A stretch of DNA of 64,000 nt from Demequina sp. NBRC 110055 (lineage in GTDB: Bacteria > Actinomycetota > Actinomycetes > Actinomycetales > Demequinaceae). Under the pieces are notes generated by a model. It searched no databases, was not told the origin of the DNA, and was given only the letters and a program-made list of their open reading frames with translations. The stretch lies in assembly GCF_002090135.1 (NCBI RefSeq), contig NZ_BBRL01000010.1:62001-126000 (forward strand), given 5' to 3'. Every line of letters begins with the position of its first letter. Within the stretch, counting starts at the first letter, position 1. Positions 26,028 through 34,308 of this stretch are shown here, piece by piece. Made by a program: the position numbers and the translations under genes.

Positions 26028-27919
26028 GGCAGCTGCTCCCCTGGCTCCGGCGGCTCTTCCACCGCGACCGCCTCGCGCGCGGACTCGAGGTGCCACGGCA
26101 CCGCGGCGACGACCACGCCCTTCTTTCCCAGCAGCTGCTGGCGCAGACGCGTGGTCGCGCGGTTGTGAAGGAAGCGCTCCCACCAGCGGCCCACGATGTA
26201 CTCGGGAACGTAGACGACGACGACCTCGCGGGGGTTGGCGCGGTGCAGGCCCTGGATGTGGTCGAGCACGGGGGCGACGAGGTCCCGGTAGGGCGAGTCG
26301 AGAATCACGAGCGGCACGCCCGAGTCGATCTTGCCCCACATGTGCTGGAGCTCCTGGGTGCCCTCGCGCTCGGTCTGCACGGCCACGGCCTCGAGCGACG
26401 AGTGCCGCGCCGCCTTCGCATACGCGAGGGCGCGGATGGCCGGGCGGTGCAGTTGGTTGACCAGGACGACGCCATGGGTGGCACTCGGCAGCGCCACGTC
26501 CAGGTCGGAGCGCTGCAGCCGCACATCGGCCCGCACCGCCGCATAGTGCTTGTTCACCGAGTGCATCAGCACGATGAGGATGGCGATGAGCGCGATCGCG
26601 ATCCACGCGCCGTTGACGAAGTTGAAGACGGCCACGACGATCCACACGAGCGCGGCGACGCCGGCCGCCACGGCGTGGAGCACGCGCCGGCCCTGCAGGC
26701 GCAGGCGCTCGTTGGGGTCCGTCGCGAGCCCCAGCTTGGCGCCAGTCCAGCGCACCATCGCGACCTGGCTCATCACGATCGCGGCGAACACGCCCACCAC
26801 GTACATGTGGATGAGGGTCTCGACCTCGGCGCCCGCCAGCACCACGCCGACGGCGGAGAACCCGGCAATGATGAGGATGCCGCCGCGCAGCACCAGGCGG
26901 TCGTTGCGCTGGGAGAGCTGGCGCGGCAGATAGGCGTCGCGCGCGAGGATGGCGCCCAGGGACGAGAAGCGCCGGAAGACGGACATCACCGCGACGTAGA
27001 GGATGCCGCCCGCGAACAGGGCCATGATCCACACGGCGATGGGGTTGCCGAAGACCTCCTGCGCGACCTGTAGCAGGATGGGCCCCTTGGACCAGCCCGT
27101 GATCCGGTACAGCCACGACAGGATCGCGACGACCAGGAACGCGAGGGCCGAGGCGATCACCGCCAGCAGGAGCGTGCGGCCCGCCCGCTTCGCGCGCGGC
27201 TGCTCATGGTTGGGGGCCGACGAGGCGAGGTGCTCGATCCCGGTCACCATGACAGCGCCCGAGGCGATGGCGCCGGCGTACGCAAACCAGATCGACCACG
27301 TCTCGGGGGCGTTGGGGGCGATGGGTGCGCCGACGGTGTGCTGGCGCGCGAGGCCCAAGGCGAGCATGGCCGCGATGACGACGAGGAAGCCGAACCAGAC
27401 GGCGAGCAGCACTCGCGCGCGCTCACGCACCACGCGGAGGGCGACGATGGTGATGAGCCCCACCAAGACGACACCCAGCAGCGAGTCGTACGGCTGGAGT
27501 TCGGGGATCATGAACGCGATCAACTGCGTGATCGCCGCCACGGACACGGCAACCGTGAACAGATAGTCGACCAGCACGGCCGCGCCGGTGACCACACCCG
27601 CGCCCCGTCCGAGGACGTCACGCACCAGCCCGTAGTCGCCCAGGTCGTCCGGGCGGGCCCTGATGTTCGAGCGGTACGCGAAGGCGAGCAAGAGCATGAT
27701 CGCGACGACGCCGACCGCCATGAAGGGAATCGCGCCTTGCTGGCTGCCGCGACGCAAGGCATCCACGACCGCATCGGGCGCATACGCAACAGCGGACAGG
27801 ATGCCGGCACCAAACACGGGAAGCGCCAGGCGCGAACGCAGCGTCACCGGCACCGCGGCATCGGTCGCGACGGGCGCCCCGAACACGAGGCGCCGCAGAC
27901 GATCCCCAACTCCTGTCAC
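26024..27919 (-). CDS. APC-superfamily permease with cytosolic C-terminal domain
   Basis: The gene encodes 631 residues. About twelve hydrophobic helices fill residues 25-460 (the first, LALPVFGAGILSAVAYAPD, is the amino-acid/polyamine/organocation pattern), followed by a soluble domain of about 170 residues. The layout resembles the KimA (YdaO) potassium importer of Bacillus. It is divergent from two TrkA-type potassium-regulator genes with about 42 bp between the starts, which favours a potassium rather than amino-acid substrate; this is inference. The GTG at 27919 has TAGGAT 8 nt upstream. Upstream codons would overlap the divergent gene. Confidence 0.8.
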   Translation of the reverse strand: MTGVGDRLRRLVFGAPVATDAAVPVTLRSRLALPVFGAGILSAVAYAPDAVVDALRRGSQQGAIPFMAVGVVAIMLLLAFAYRSNIRARPDDLGDYGLVRDVLGRGAGVVTGAAVLVDYLFTVAVSVAAITQLIAFMIPELQPYDSLLGVVLVGLITIVALRVVRERARVLLAVWFGFLVVIAAMLALGLARQHTVGAPIAPNAPETWSIWFAYAGAIASGAVMVTGIEHLASSAPNHEQPRAKRAGRTLLLAVIASALAFLVVAILSWLYRITGWSKGPILLQVAQEVFGNPIAVWIMALFAGGILYVAVMSVFRRFSSLGAILARDAYLPRQLSQRNDRLVLRGGILIIAGFSAVGVVLAGAEVETLIHMYVVGVFAAIVMSQVAMVRWTGAKLGLATDPNERLRLQGRRVLHAVAAGVAALVWIVVAVFNFVNGAWIAIALIAILIVLMHSVNKHYAAVRADVRLQRSDLDVALPSATHGVVLVNQLHRPAIRALAYAKAARHSSLEAVAVQTEREGTQELQHMWGKIDSGVPLVILDSPYRDLVAPVLDHIQGLHRANPREVVVVYVPEYIVGRWWERFLHNRATTRLRQQLLGKKGVVVAAVPWHLESAREAVAVEEPPEPGEQLP

Positions 27920-27927
27920 GTCGCACC

Positions 27928-27933
27928 ATCCTA
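27928..27933 (-). promoter_or_regulatory. Leaderless -10 element of the APC permease
   Basis: TAGGAT on the minus strand is 8 nt before the GTG at 27919. Confidence 0.45.
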
Positions 27934-27947
27934 GGGGCGGGTGGGTA

Positions 27948-27953
27948 TAGCGT
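27948..27953 (+). promoter_or_regulatory. Leaderless -10 element of the first TrkA gene
   Basis: TAGCGT is 8 nt before the GTG at 27962; the two divergent -10 elements lie only 14 bp apart. Confidence 0.45.
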
Positions 27954-27961
27954 GGGTTCCC

Positions 27962-28627
27962 GTGCACATCGTCATCATGGGCTGCGGGCGCACCGGCGCG
28001 GCGTTGGCCGGCCAGTTCGAGTCGCGAGGCCACTCCGTGGCAGTGATCGACCGCGTCGGCGACGCGTTCCGTCGACTACCCGCCGATTTCCAGGGCCAGC
28101 GCATCACGGGCATCGGCTTCGACCGCGAGACCCTGGTCTCCGCCGGCGTCGAGGATGCCTACGGATTCGCGGCCGTGTCCTCCGGCGACAACTCGAACAT
28201 CCTGGCCGCGCGCGTGGTACGCGAAACCTATGGGGTGGACAACGTCGTGGCGCGCATCGCGGACCCCGGGCGCGCGGAGGTCTACCGCCGCCTGGGCATC
28301 CCGACCGTGGCTCCCGTGCCGTGGACCAGCGCGCAGATCGTGTCCCGACTGCTGCCCGGTGGCTCGGACGAGGGCTACACCGACGAGACGGCCGGGGTGT
28401 CCGTGCGCCGGCTGTCGCTCCACGACGGCTGGGTGGGCACCACGGTCGACGCGCTCCAGTCCGCGCTACACGCCCGCGTGGCCTACCTGGTGCGCTTCGG
28501 CAAGGCCGTGCTACCCGAGCCCAGCACGGTGGTGCAGGTGGACGACGAGGTGTGGTTCGCCATCCCCGAGTCCGAACGGAACTTTGTCGAACGTACGGTG
28601 TCGCGCGGACCGGGAGGACAGTCGTGA
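27962..28627 (+). CDS. TrkA-type potassium transport regulator (CeoB-like)
   Basis: The gene encodes 221 residues. An RCK/TrkA-N Rossmann domain with IMGCGRTGAALA at residues 5-16 and the acidic end of the second strand (VIDR) binds NAD(H) or ATP. A smaller TrkA-C-like domain starts near residue 140 (VSVRRLSLHDGWVGTTV). It gates potassium uptake systems. The GTG at 27962 fits the family start; its stop overlaps the next gene by four bases (GTGA). It pairs with a second TrkA protein as CeoB/CeoC do in M. tuberculosis. Confidence 0.88.
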   Translation: MHIVIMGCGRTGAALAGQFESRGHSVAVIDRVGDAFRRLPADFQGQRITGIGFDRETLVSAGVEDAYGFAAVSSGDNSNILAARVVRETYGVDNVVARIADPGRAEVYRRLGIPTVAPVPWTSAQIVSRLLPGGSDEGYTDETAGVSVRRLSLHDGWVGTTVDALQSALHARVAYLVRFGKAVLPEPSTVVQVDDEVWFAIPESERNFVERTVSRGPGGQS

Positions 28628-29310
28628 GGGTACTCATCGCCGGCGCGGGTTCCGTGGGCCGGTCCATCGCGCGCGACCTGCTCGAGCACGGCCACGAGGT
28701 GCTCCTCATGGACGCCTCCCCTGCCGCCATGCGTGTCGCGCAAGTGGCCGAGGCCGAGTGGATGCTCGCCGACGCCTGTGAGATGGCCGCGCTGCGCGAG
28801 GCCGGCACCGAGACCATGGACGTCGTGGTCGCCGCGACCGGCGACGACAAGGCGAACCTCGTGGTGTCGTTCCTCGCCAAAACCGAGTTCGGCGTGCCTC
28901 GTACCGTGGCTCGCGTCAACAATCCTCGCAACGAGTGGATGTATGACGCTCAGTGGGGCGTGGACGTCGCCGTGTCGACCCCGCGGATCATGACGGCCAT
29001 GGTCGAAGAAGCCGTCGCCGTGGGCGACCTCGTCAAGGTCTTCACGTTCCACCAGTCGGGCGCCTCGATCATGGAGGTGACGCTGCCCGCGGACTCCCCC
29101 GTCGTGGGCGCGACCGTGCGCTCCATCGAGTGGCCGCAGGAGATCGTGCTGTCGTGCATCGTGCGCGGCGACCGGACCATCGCCCCCAGCCCCGCGGACA
29201 CGCTCGAGGCCTACGACGAGCTGCTGTTTATTGTGTCGGCTGAGGCGGATCCGGAGTCTCTGACGCCGGTCTTGCGCTCTGCACCACGAGCCACACCGCC
29301 CACAGAGTAA
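28624..29310 (+). CDS. TrkA-type potassium transport regulator (CeoC-like)
   Basis: The gene encodes 228 residues. The Rossmann motif IAGAGSVGRSIARDL (about 5-19) and VVVAATGDDKANLVVSFLAK are the TrkA-N hallmarks; a TrkA-C domain follows from about residue 140 (GDLVKVFTFHQSGASIMEVTL). It overlaps the first TrkA gene by four bases. Its last 28 codons, past the conserved ELLFIVSA, overlap the convergent DUF3159 gene by 83 bp. The two TrkA proteins presumably form a hetero-octameric gating ring for a potassium transporter, perhaps the divergent permease. Confidence 0.88.
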   Translation: MRVLIAGAGSVGRSIARDLLEHGHEVLLMDASPAAMRVAQVAEAEWMLADACEMAALREAGTETMDVVVAATGDDKANLVVSFLAKTEFGVPRTVARVNNPRNEWMYDAQWGVDVAVSTPRIMTAMVEEAVAVGDLVKVFTFHQSGASIMEVTLPADSPVVGATVRSIEWPQEIVLSCIVRGDRTIAPSPADTLEAYDELLFIVSAEADPESLTPVLRSAPRATPPTE

Positions 29311-29944
29311 GCGCGAACAGCGGCACACCCATCACCAAGCGGGCCGTGCCGAGCGCGGCCACCTGGTCGGCGAAGTACAGCGGCGCCTGGACCGCCAGGC
29401 GCAGCGCAAACATGGCGGCCAAGAGGGCGGTGGCGATCTGCATCGCCTTCATCTCACGGGGGACCTGACGCCATCCGGTGCCCTCGCCTCGCAGCAGCCC
29501 CGCGACGATGCCGACCACGGGCCAGCGCACCACCATCGAGATGATGAGTCCCACCAGGTAGGCGGCATTCAGCAGCAATCCGCCGGCGAAGTAGTCGCTC
29601 GGCTCCCCGGTGCGCCACGCCCAGATGGCGCCGATGCCGACGCCGACCGCGCCCGACAGAGCCTGCTGGATCGACGAGCGTTGGATCAGCCGGACGATGA
29701 CCAACACGACCATGGTGGCCACGGCCGCGATGACGGGCACGCGCATGGTGCCGTCGATCAGGTAGGCGGCGACGAACACCACGCCCGGTGCGGCGGCCTC
29801 GGCGAAACCGCGCCAGCCGCCCACCGCATCGGCCAGGGAGAAGTCCTCGGCGTCGAGCACCTTGCCAAGGCCGCCGGTCGGGGCCGTGCGGGCGGGGGTG
29901 TCCTCGGGCCGCGCGGGCTCGTGGGGTGCGCCGTCGTCGCTCAT
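29228..29944 (-). CDS. DUF3159 integral membrane protein
   Basis: The gene encodes 238 residues. A disordered N-terminus (about 1-35) leads to five or six hydrophobic helices; FSLADAVGGWRGFAEAAAPGVVF, RSSIQQALSGAVGVGIGA and DYFAGGLLLNAAYLVGLIISM are characteristic of DUF3159. The family is actinobacterial and its function unknown. Its start overlaps the OB-fold gene stop (ATGA), and its tail overlaps the convergent TrkA gene. It belongs to a dut-DUF3710-OB-DUF3159 operon. Confidence 0.88.
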   Translation of the reverse strand: MSDDGAPHEPARPEDTPARTAPTGGLGKVLDAEDFSLADAVGGWRGFAEAAAPGVVFVAAYLIDGTMRVPVIAAVATMVVLVIVRLIQRSSIQQALSGAVGVGIGAIWAWRTGEPSDYFAGGLLLNAAYLVGLIISMVVRWPVVGIVAGLLRGEGTGWRQVPREMKAMQIATALLAAMFALRLAVQAPLYFADQVAALGTARLVMGVPLFALTLWAVWLVVQSARPASETPDPPQPTQ

Positions 29945-30219
29945 GCGAGCCAGTACTGGGGGTTGTAGATGCGCGGCGTCGCCTCGGCGTCCGAGACGCG
30001 CCCGCTGACGGTGATCTGGGCGCCGGCCTCGATCCCGGGGATCGCGCGCCGGCCCATGAACACGGCGTCGATGCGGCCGCTGCCGTCGTCGAGTCTCGCG
30101 GTCAGTTTGGGTGCCGCGTCGTGCGGCTCCACCTGCAGCGACGCGATGCGCCCGGCGACGGTGACGACCTCTCGGGCCGCCGCGTCGGCGATCCGCTGAT
30201 GGGCGGGGGCGACGCTCAC
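29941..30219 (-). CDS. Small OB-fold nucleic-acid-binding protein
   Basis: The gene encodes 92 residues. EVVTVAGRIASLQ, LTARLDDGSGRIDAVFMGRRAIPGI and ITVSGRVSDAEATPRIYNPQYWL outline a single OB-fold of the tRNA-anticodon type that resembles the RecG wedge or the aspartyl-tRNA synthetase N-domain. The GTG start at 30219 overlaps the DUF3710 stop by four bases, and its stop overlaps the DUF3159 start. Rv2694c is the equivalent in M. tuberculosis from memory. Ligand unknown. Confidence 0.82.
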   Translation of the reverse strand: MSVAPAHQRIADAAAREVVTVAGRIASLQVEPHDAAPKLTARLDDGSGRIDAVFMGRRAIPGIEAGAQITVSGRVSDAEATPRIYNPQYWLA

Positions 30220-30884
30220 TGGCCGCCTTCCGTATCGCCGCCTCGCGGCGACGCTTGGCCCGGTGCGCCCGGCGTGGGCGCGCCAGCAGGCGGGGTCAGC
30301 ATCAGCACCGAGCCGGGGACCGCGGCTCCCTCGCCGCGCGCCACCGCACAGCGGGAAATGAGCGCGTCGACGCGGGCCCTGGTGGATTCCTGGTGGACGC
30401 TGGGGCCGATGCTGGTGACCTTCAGTAGCCACCTGTCACCGTCCACGCCCTGCACGCGCATGGGGATGGCGATGACGGCGCCGTCGGGACGCTTGTGGGG
30501 GCGCAGGACGGCGAGCTCCGGGCCGTAGCGTCCCTCGTCGACCGAGACCTGCGAGCCCTGGGCGCGAAGCTGCTCGGCCATGCGTGGGCGCAGGTCCGTC
30601 CACCGGCTGGCACCGCGCGGGGCGGCGATCACCTGGAGCTGTACCTGGACGTCGCCGGAGCGCACCGACACGGCACCGCACTGACGGGTCTTCGCGTCGA
30701 ACTCGGGACGCATCTGCAGGCCGTCGATGGCGCCGATGCGCAGGGCACCGAAGTTGACGAAGCGGGCCTCGGCGGGGGCATCGGCCAAGGACCAGGGCCC
30801 GTCGAGGACGTCCAGGTCCGCGAGCGGGTCGGCCAAGGGTGTTGGCGTCGAGTCGGGCGTGGCGTCGGGCGTCGGCTCAGACAT
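30216..30884 (-). CDS. DUF3710 family protein
   Basis: The gene encodes 222 residues. The Pro/Thr/Asp-rich first 25 residues look disordered. GPWSLADAPAEARFVNFGALRIGAIDGLQMRPEFD, LQVIAAPRGASRWTDLRPRMAEQL and GVDGDRWLLKVTSIG are the DUF3710 core; a Gly/Pro-rich tail follows. Actinobacterial family of unknown function beside dut. The ATG at 30884 overlaps the end of dut by eight bases. Downstream it overlaps the OB-fold gene by four bases, so translation is coupled along the operon. Confidence 0.88.
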   Translation of the reverse strand: MSEPTPDATPDSTPTPLADPLADLDVLDGPWSLADAPAEARFVNFGALRIGAIDGLQMRPEFDAKTRQCGAVSVRSGDVQVQLQVIAAPRGASRWTDLRPRMAEQLRAQGSQVSVDEGRYGPELAVLRPHKRPDGAVIAIPMRVQGVDGDRWLLKVTSIGPSVHQESTRARVDALISRCAVARGEGAAVPGSVLMLTPPAGAPTPGAPGQASPRGGDTEGGQ

Positions 30885-31326
30885 CCCGCACTCCCGTCGA
30901 TCCGAAGCCACCTTCGCCGCGGTGAGAGCCCGGGAGCTTCTCTACCTGCACAAACGCGGCCTTCTCGACGCGCTGGATCACCAGTTGCGCGATCCTGTCG
31001 CCGGCCTTCAACGACACCGGCTCGGTCGCATCGGTATTCAGCAGTGTCACCTGGATCTCGCCGCGGTAGCCCGCGTCGACCGTGCCAGGTGCGTTGACCA
31101 CGGTGATGCCGTGGCGTGCGGCGAGGCCCGAGCGCGGGTGCACAAACGCGGCGTAGCCGTCGGGCAACGCAATCGCGAGGCCCGTGGGGACGGTGGCTCG
31201 CTCGCCGGGGCCCAAATCCACGTCGACTCGCGTGATGATGTCGGCACCCGCATCGCCTGGATGCGAGTACCGCGGGAGCGGGACGTCGGGGCCGGTCGTG
31301 GTGACCAGTACGTCGAGCGAAGCCAT
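30877..31326 (-). CDS. dut: dUTP diphosphatase
   Basis: The gene encodes 149 residues. It hydrolyses dUTP to dUMP and PPi, keeping uracil out of DNA. All five trimeric dUTPase motifs are present in order: HPGDAGADI, PRSGLAARHG, GTVDAGYRGEI, GDRIAQLVIQRV and the C-terminal RGEGGFGSTG arm. The start at 31326 begins MASLDVLVTT; the frame is open upstream but unlike the family. It lies 13 bp downstream of the DUF4193 gene and overlaps the DUF3710 gene by eight bases. Confidence 0.95.
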   Translation of the reverse strand: MASLDVLVTTTGPDVPLPRYSHPGDAGADIITRVDVDLGPGERATVPTGLAIALPDGYAAFVHPRSGLAARHGITVVNAPGTVDAGYRGEIQVTLLNTDATEPVSLKAGDRIAQLVIQRVEKAAFVQVEKLPGSHRGEGGFGSTGVRDV

Positions 31327-31339
31327 CGTCAACGGCCGC

Positions 31340-31639
31340 TTAGGCCGCGCACTCCGAGCAGATCGGCTGGTCGCCACGCATCTCAGCCAGCTGGCTGCGG
31401 TGGTGGACCAGGAAGCACGACATGCACGTGAATTCATCCTGCTGAGCAGGAAGGACGCGCACGGAGAGCTCCTCACCGGAAAGGTCGGCGCCGGGCAGCT
31501 CGAAGCCTTCGGCCGCCTCCGTCTCGTCCTCGTCAACCACGCCGGACGACTTGTCGTTGCGGCGGGCCTTCAGCTCCTCGATCGAGTCGGCCGAGATCTC
31601 GTCATCGGTCTTGCGGGGAGCGTCGTAATCAGTTGCCAT
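31340..31639 (-). CDS. DUF4193 family protein (zinc-ribbon-like)
   Basis: The gene encodes 99 residues, strongly acidic in the middle (SSGVVDEDETEAAEGFELPGADLS). The C-terminal third has CMSC at about 72-75 and CSEC at about 94-97, which fit a zinc ribbon. MATDYDAPRKTDDE at the start is the DUF4193 signature. The family is restricted to actinobacteria; small zinc proteins of this type may bind RNA polymerase or ribosomes, which I cannot show here. It heads the dut operon. Confidence 0.88.
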   Translation of the reverse strand: MATDYDAPRKTDDEISADSIEELKARRNDKSSGVVDEDETEAAEGFELPGADLSGEELSVRVLPAQQDEFTCMSCFLVHHRSQLAEMRGDQPICSECAA

Positions 31640-31750
31640 CAGGCAGTTCTTCCCTTCGAGTGTGCAACATGCGTGTACACAATGCTGCGCGGGGGCGTTT
31701 TGTTCCCTCGGGCGCAGGCATTGTGCCCCAAAAACGCAGCGAGCGCGACC

Positions 31751-32575
31751 CTAGGCGCGCGAGTCGGCGGCCAGCGCACGCGCCCCGGCCTCCATGAGAG
31801 CGTCGTGGAGCGTGGGCCACAGGTCGGGATGGGCGGCAATGACGAGCCCCTCGTCGGCCGGCGCGCCGTCCACACCCGCGACGGTGAGGCCCGCTTCCTG
31901 GGCGATCAGTGTGCCCGCCGCGATGTCCCACGCCTTGAGTCCGTGCTCGTAATACGCGTCCACGGTGCCGGCGGCCACGTGACACAGGTCGATGGCGCCC
32001 GCGCCCTGGCGACGGATGTCTCGCACCCGCGGCAGCATGGCGGCGACGATGTCGCCTTGGCGGGCGCGACGCTCGGCCACGTACTGAAAGCCGGTGGCGA
32101 GCAGCGTCCCGTCGAGCGTCGTGGCCTGACGGCGGCCGATGCGTGCGTCGCCTCGGAAGGCGCCCTCACCCCTTGCTGCGGACCACAACTCGCCGGTCGC
32201 GTCGGCAATCGCGGCCGCTTCGAGTCGCCACTCGTGGGTGGTGGGATTTCCGCTCACCGCCGCGACGGACACGCCGTAATACGGGATGCCATACAGGTAG
32301 TTGACGGTGCCGTCGATGGGGTCCAGCACCCAGGTGATGCCCGTGTCGCTCGCGACATCGTCCCCCTCCTCCCCCAAGATTCCGTCGCCGGGACGCCACT
32401 GGGCGATCCGTTCCCGCAGCAGGTCCTCGGAGGCGAGATCCATCTGGGTGACGATGTCGACATCAGAGGATTTGGTGGCGGCCACCTGGGCCTGTGCCCG
32501 GCCGTCACGAATGAGCGTGCCGGCCTGTTCGGCGAGGTCGCGCGCGACGTCCATGAGGTCACGGGGAGAGGTCAT
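31751..32575 (-). CDS. suhB: Inositol monophosphatase family protein
   Basis: The gene encodes 274 residues. The Li+-sensitive sugar phosphatase motifs are complete: GILGEEGDD (metal Glu), WVLDPIDGTVNYLYG (metal Asp cluster) and KAWDIAAGTLIAQEAG. It would release inositol from inositol 1-phosphate, feeding phosphatidylinositol and mycothiol synthesis in actinobacteria. I use the ATG at 32575 (MTSPRD); an ATG three codons earlier is possible. It is divergent from sepH. Confidence 0.88.
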   Translation of the reverse strand: MTSPRDLMDVARDLAEQAGTLIRDGRAQAQVAATKSSDVDIVTQMDLASEDLLRERIAQWRPGDGILGEEGDDVASDTGITWVLDPIDGTVNYLYGIPYYGVSVAAVSGNPTTHEWRLEAAAIADATGELWSAARGEGAFRGDARIGRRQATTLDGTLLATGFQYVAERRARQGDIVAAMLPRVRDIRRQGAGAIDLCHVAAGTVDAYYEHGLKAWDIAAGTLIAQEAGLTVAGVDGAPADEGLVIAAHPDLWPTLHDALMEAGARALAADSRA

Positions 32576-32676
32576 GCCAGCCATCCTGCCGCACGCGCGT
32601 GGGCCCGGCCGCGGCGATTGCCGCCACGCGCGTGGCGCGAGCGGCATTTGTCCCGCCCGCGTGGCACCCTGATCGC

Positions 32677-33714
32677 ATGACGCGACTTTCCTTCGTGCGA
32701 CCGGGAGACGACGGCGAGCACCTCGTGCTCGCCACGGAGTCCGGCGAGCAGTTCGAGCTTGAGCTCACCGACGAGCTGCGCCGAGCGGTGGCGACTGTGC
32801 GCCCGCGGCGTGCCGAGGATGAGGCTCCGGAGGGCCCCGCCCCGATGAGCCCCAAGCAGATTCAGCAGCGCATTCGCGGCGGCCTCAACGCCGCCGAGCT
32901 CGCGGAGTTGACGGGACAGCCCTACGCCCTGCTCGAGCGCTACGAGGGCCCGGTGCTCGCCGAGCGTTCCTACATCGCCGATCTCGCGCGCGGCACGCGC
33001 ATTGGGCGCGAAAGCGACTCCCCCGTGCTCGGTGACCTTGTCACGGACCGTCTCGCGGGTCGCGGTGTGGACCCCGAGGGCGTGGCGTGGGATGCATGGC
33101 GCGAGGTCGACGAGCCGTGGATGGTCGCCGCCGACTACCGCGTCGATGGCCGCAATGTGCGCGCCCAGTGGTCTTTTGATCACTCGGCGCGCGCCGTGAC
33201 CGCCCTCGACGACGAGTCCCGCTGGCTGACCGAAACCGAGCTGCTCGACGTGCCGATCCCCAAGCGCCACCTGAGTGCCGTCAAGGAGGTCAAGGACGAC
33301 GCCGCGCCGCTGGATCAGGTGCGTCCCGCGATGCCCGCGCCGCTCGAGACCGAGCCGAACCAGACCGAGCTCCTGCTTGAGGACCTGGACACGCGCCGCG
33401 GTACCCGCGATTCGGTCGAACCCGAGGACCTCGACGACCACGACGACGACGGCGGTTTCGAGGGCTTCGGACCCGCGGTGCAGCGTCAGCGCCAGGCCGA
33501 TGTGGGCTTCTCGTCACCCCCGGCGGGATCGATGGGGCACCCGGCCGGCTCGGCTCGCCGCGGCGCCGGGGCATCCTCCGGACAGTCCGCTCCGAGCGCG
33601 ACAAGTGCGCCCGAGGCGTCGGAGTCTCCTGCCCCCGAGCGCAAGTCCACCAAGCGTGGCCGTTCGTCGGTGCCCAGTTGGGACGAGATCGTCTTCGGCG
33701 CGAAGAACGACTGA
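32677..33714 (+). CDS. sepH: Septation protein SepH
   Basis: The gene encodes 345 residues. An N-terminal DUF3071 domain (about 1-175) starts MTRLSFVRPGDDGEHLVLATESGEQF and holds a helix-turn-helix-like segment (PKQIQQRIRGGLNAAELAELTG, about 54-75) and WDAWREVDEPWMVAADY. An acidic, low-complexity linker follows (LDDHDDDGGFEGF), then a Ser/Pro/Ala-rich part and a basic C-terminus ending PSWDEIVFGAKND. In Streptomyces and mycobacteria SepH promotes FtsZ assembly. The start is an ATG at 32677 about 100 bp from the divergent suhB. Confidence 0.9.
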   Translation: MTRLSFVRPGDDGEHLVLATESGEQFELELTDELRRAVATVRPRRAEDEAPEGPAPMSPKQIQQRIRGGLNAAELAELTGQPYALLERYEGPVLAERSYIADLARGTRIGRESDSPVLGDLVTDRLAGRGVDPEGVAWDAWREVDEPWMVAADYRVDGRNVRAQWSFDHSARAVTALDDESRWLTETELLDVPIPKRHLSAVKEVKDDAAPLDQVRPAMPAPLETEPNQTELLLEDLDTRRGTRDSVEPEDLDDHDDDGGFEGFGPAVQRQRQADVGFSSPPAGSMGHPAGSARRGAGASSGQSAPSATSAPEASESPAPERKSTKRGRSSVPSWDEIVFGAKND

Positions 33715-33723
33715 GACGGCGCG

Positions 33724-34308
33724 CTAGTCAGCGGCGGGAGTCGCAAGCTCCTCGAGGAGCGCACGGCCCGCCGCCCACGTGCCCAAGCCTGAGCGGTCGT
33801 TGAGGTGCCCGAAGGCGCCCGCGACCACGAGCGCGGCGCCCACCTGGTCCGCGTACCAGCGCGCGTGATCGACGGATCCGTACGGGTCGTCGATGCTCGC
33901 GACGGCGATCGCCGGCACATCCACGCGCGGCATCGCGTCGCGATGGAAGGCCCGGATCGCGGCGGGAGCATCGGGGCGGCCGGGATCGGGCGGTGCCACG
34001 AGGAGCGCACCGTGCACACGGCCGGGGTGCGCGGCAAGCCACCATGCGGCGGCGTAGGTGCCCAGCGAGTGCGCGACGAGGCGCACCGGTGCGCCCGCGG
34101 AGGCCTCGCCCGCCGCCACGGCGGCCTCGACCGCAGCGATCCAGTCATCGACCTCGGGGGAGTCCCAACTCGTGGGCGCCGTGCGGACGGCCCGCGGGTG
34201 GGCCTCCTGCCACAGCGTCTGCCAATGGGCAGGGCCTGAGTCGCCCAGGCCGGGGACGATGACCAGTGATGCCTGAGCCGTCGCGGGGCCCCAGGTGACC
34301 GCGCTCAT
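33724..34308 (-). CDS. RBBP9/YdeN-type alpha/beta hydrolase
   Basis: The gene encodes 194 residues. VIVPGLGDSGPAHWQTLWQ, the nucleophile elbow AHSLGTYA, SIDDPYG and the catalytic-His loop FGHLNDRSGLGTW match the small serine hydrolases of the RBBP9/YdeN family. Natural substrates are unknown. Its start overlaps the upstream phosphodiesterase stop by four bases. The stop lies nine bp from the end of the convergent sepH. Confidence 0.85.
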   Translation of the reverse strand: MSAVTWGPATAQASLVIVPGLGDSGPAHWQTLWQEAHPRAVRTAPTSWDSPEVDDWIAAVEAAVAAGEASAGAPVRLVAHSLGTYAAAWWLAAHPGRVHGALLVAPPDPGRPDAPAAIRAFHRDAMPRVDVPAIAVASIDDPYGSVDHARWYADQVGAALVVAGAFGHLNDRSGLGTWAAGRALLEELATPAAD

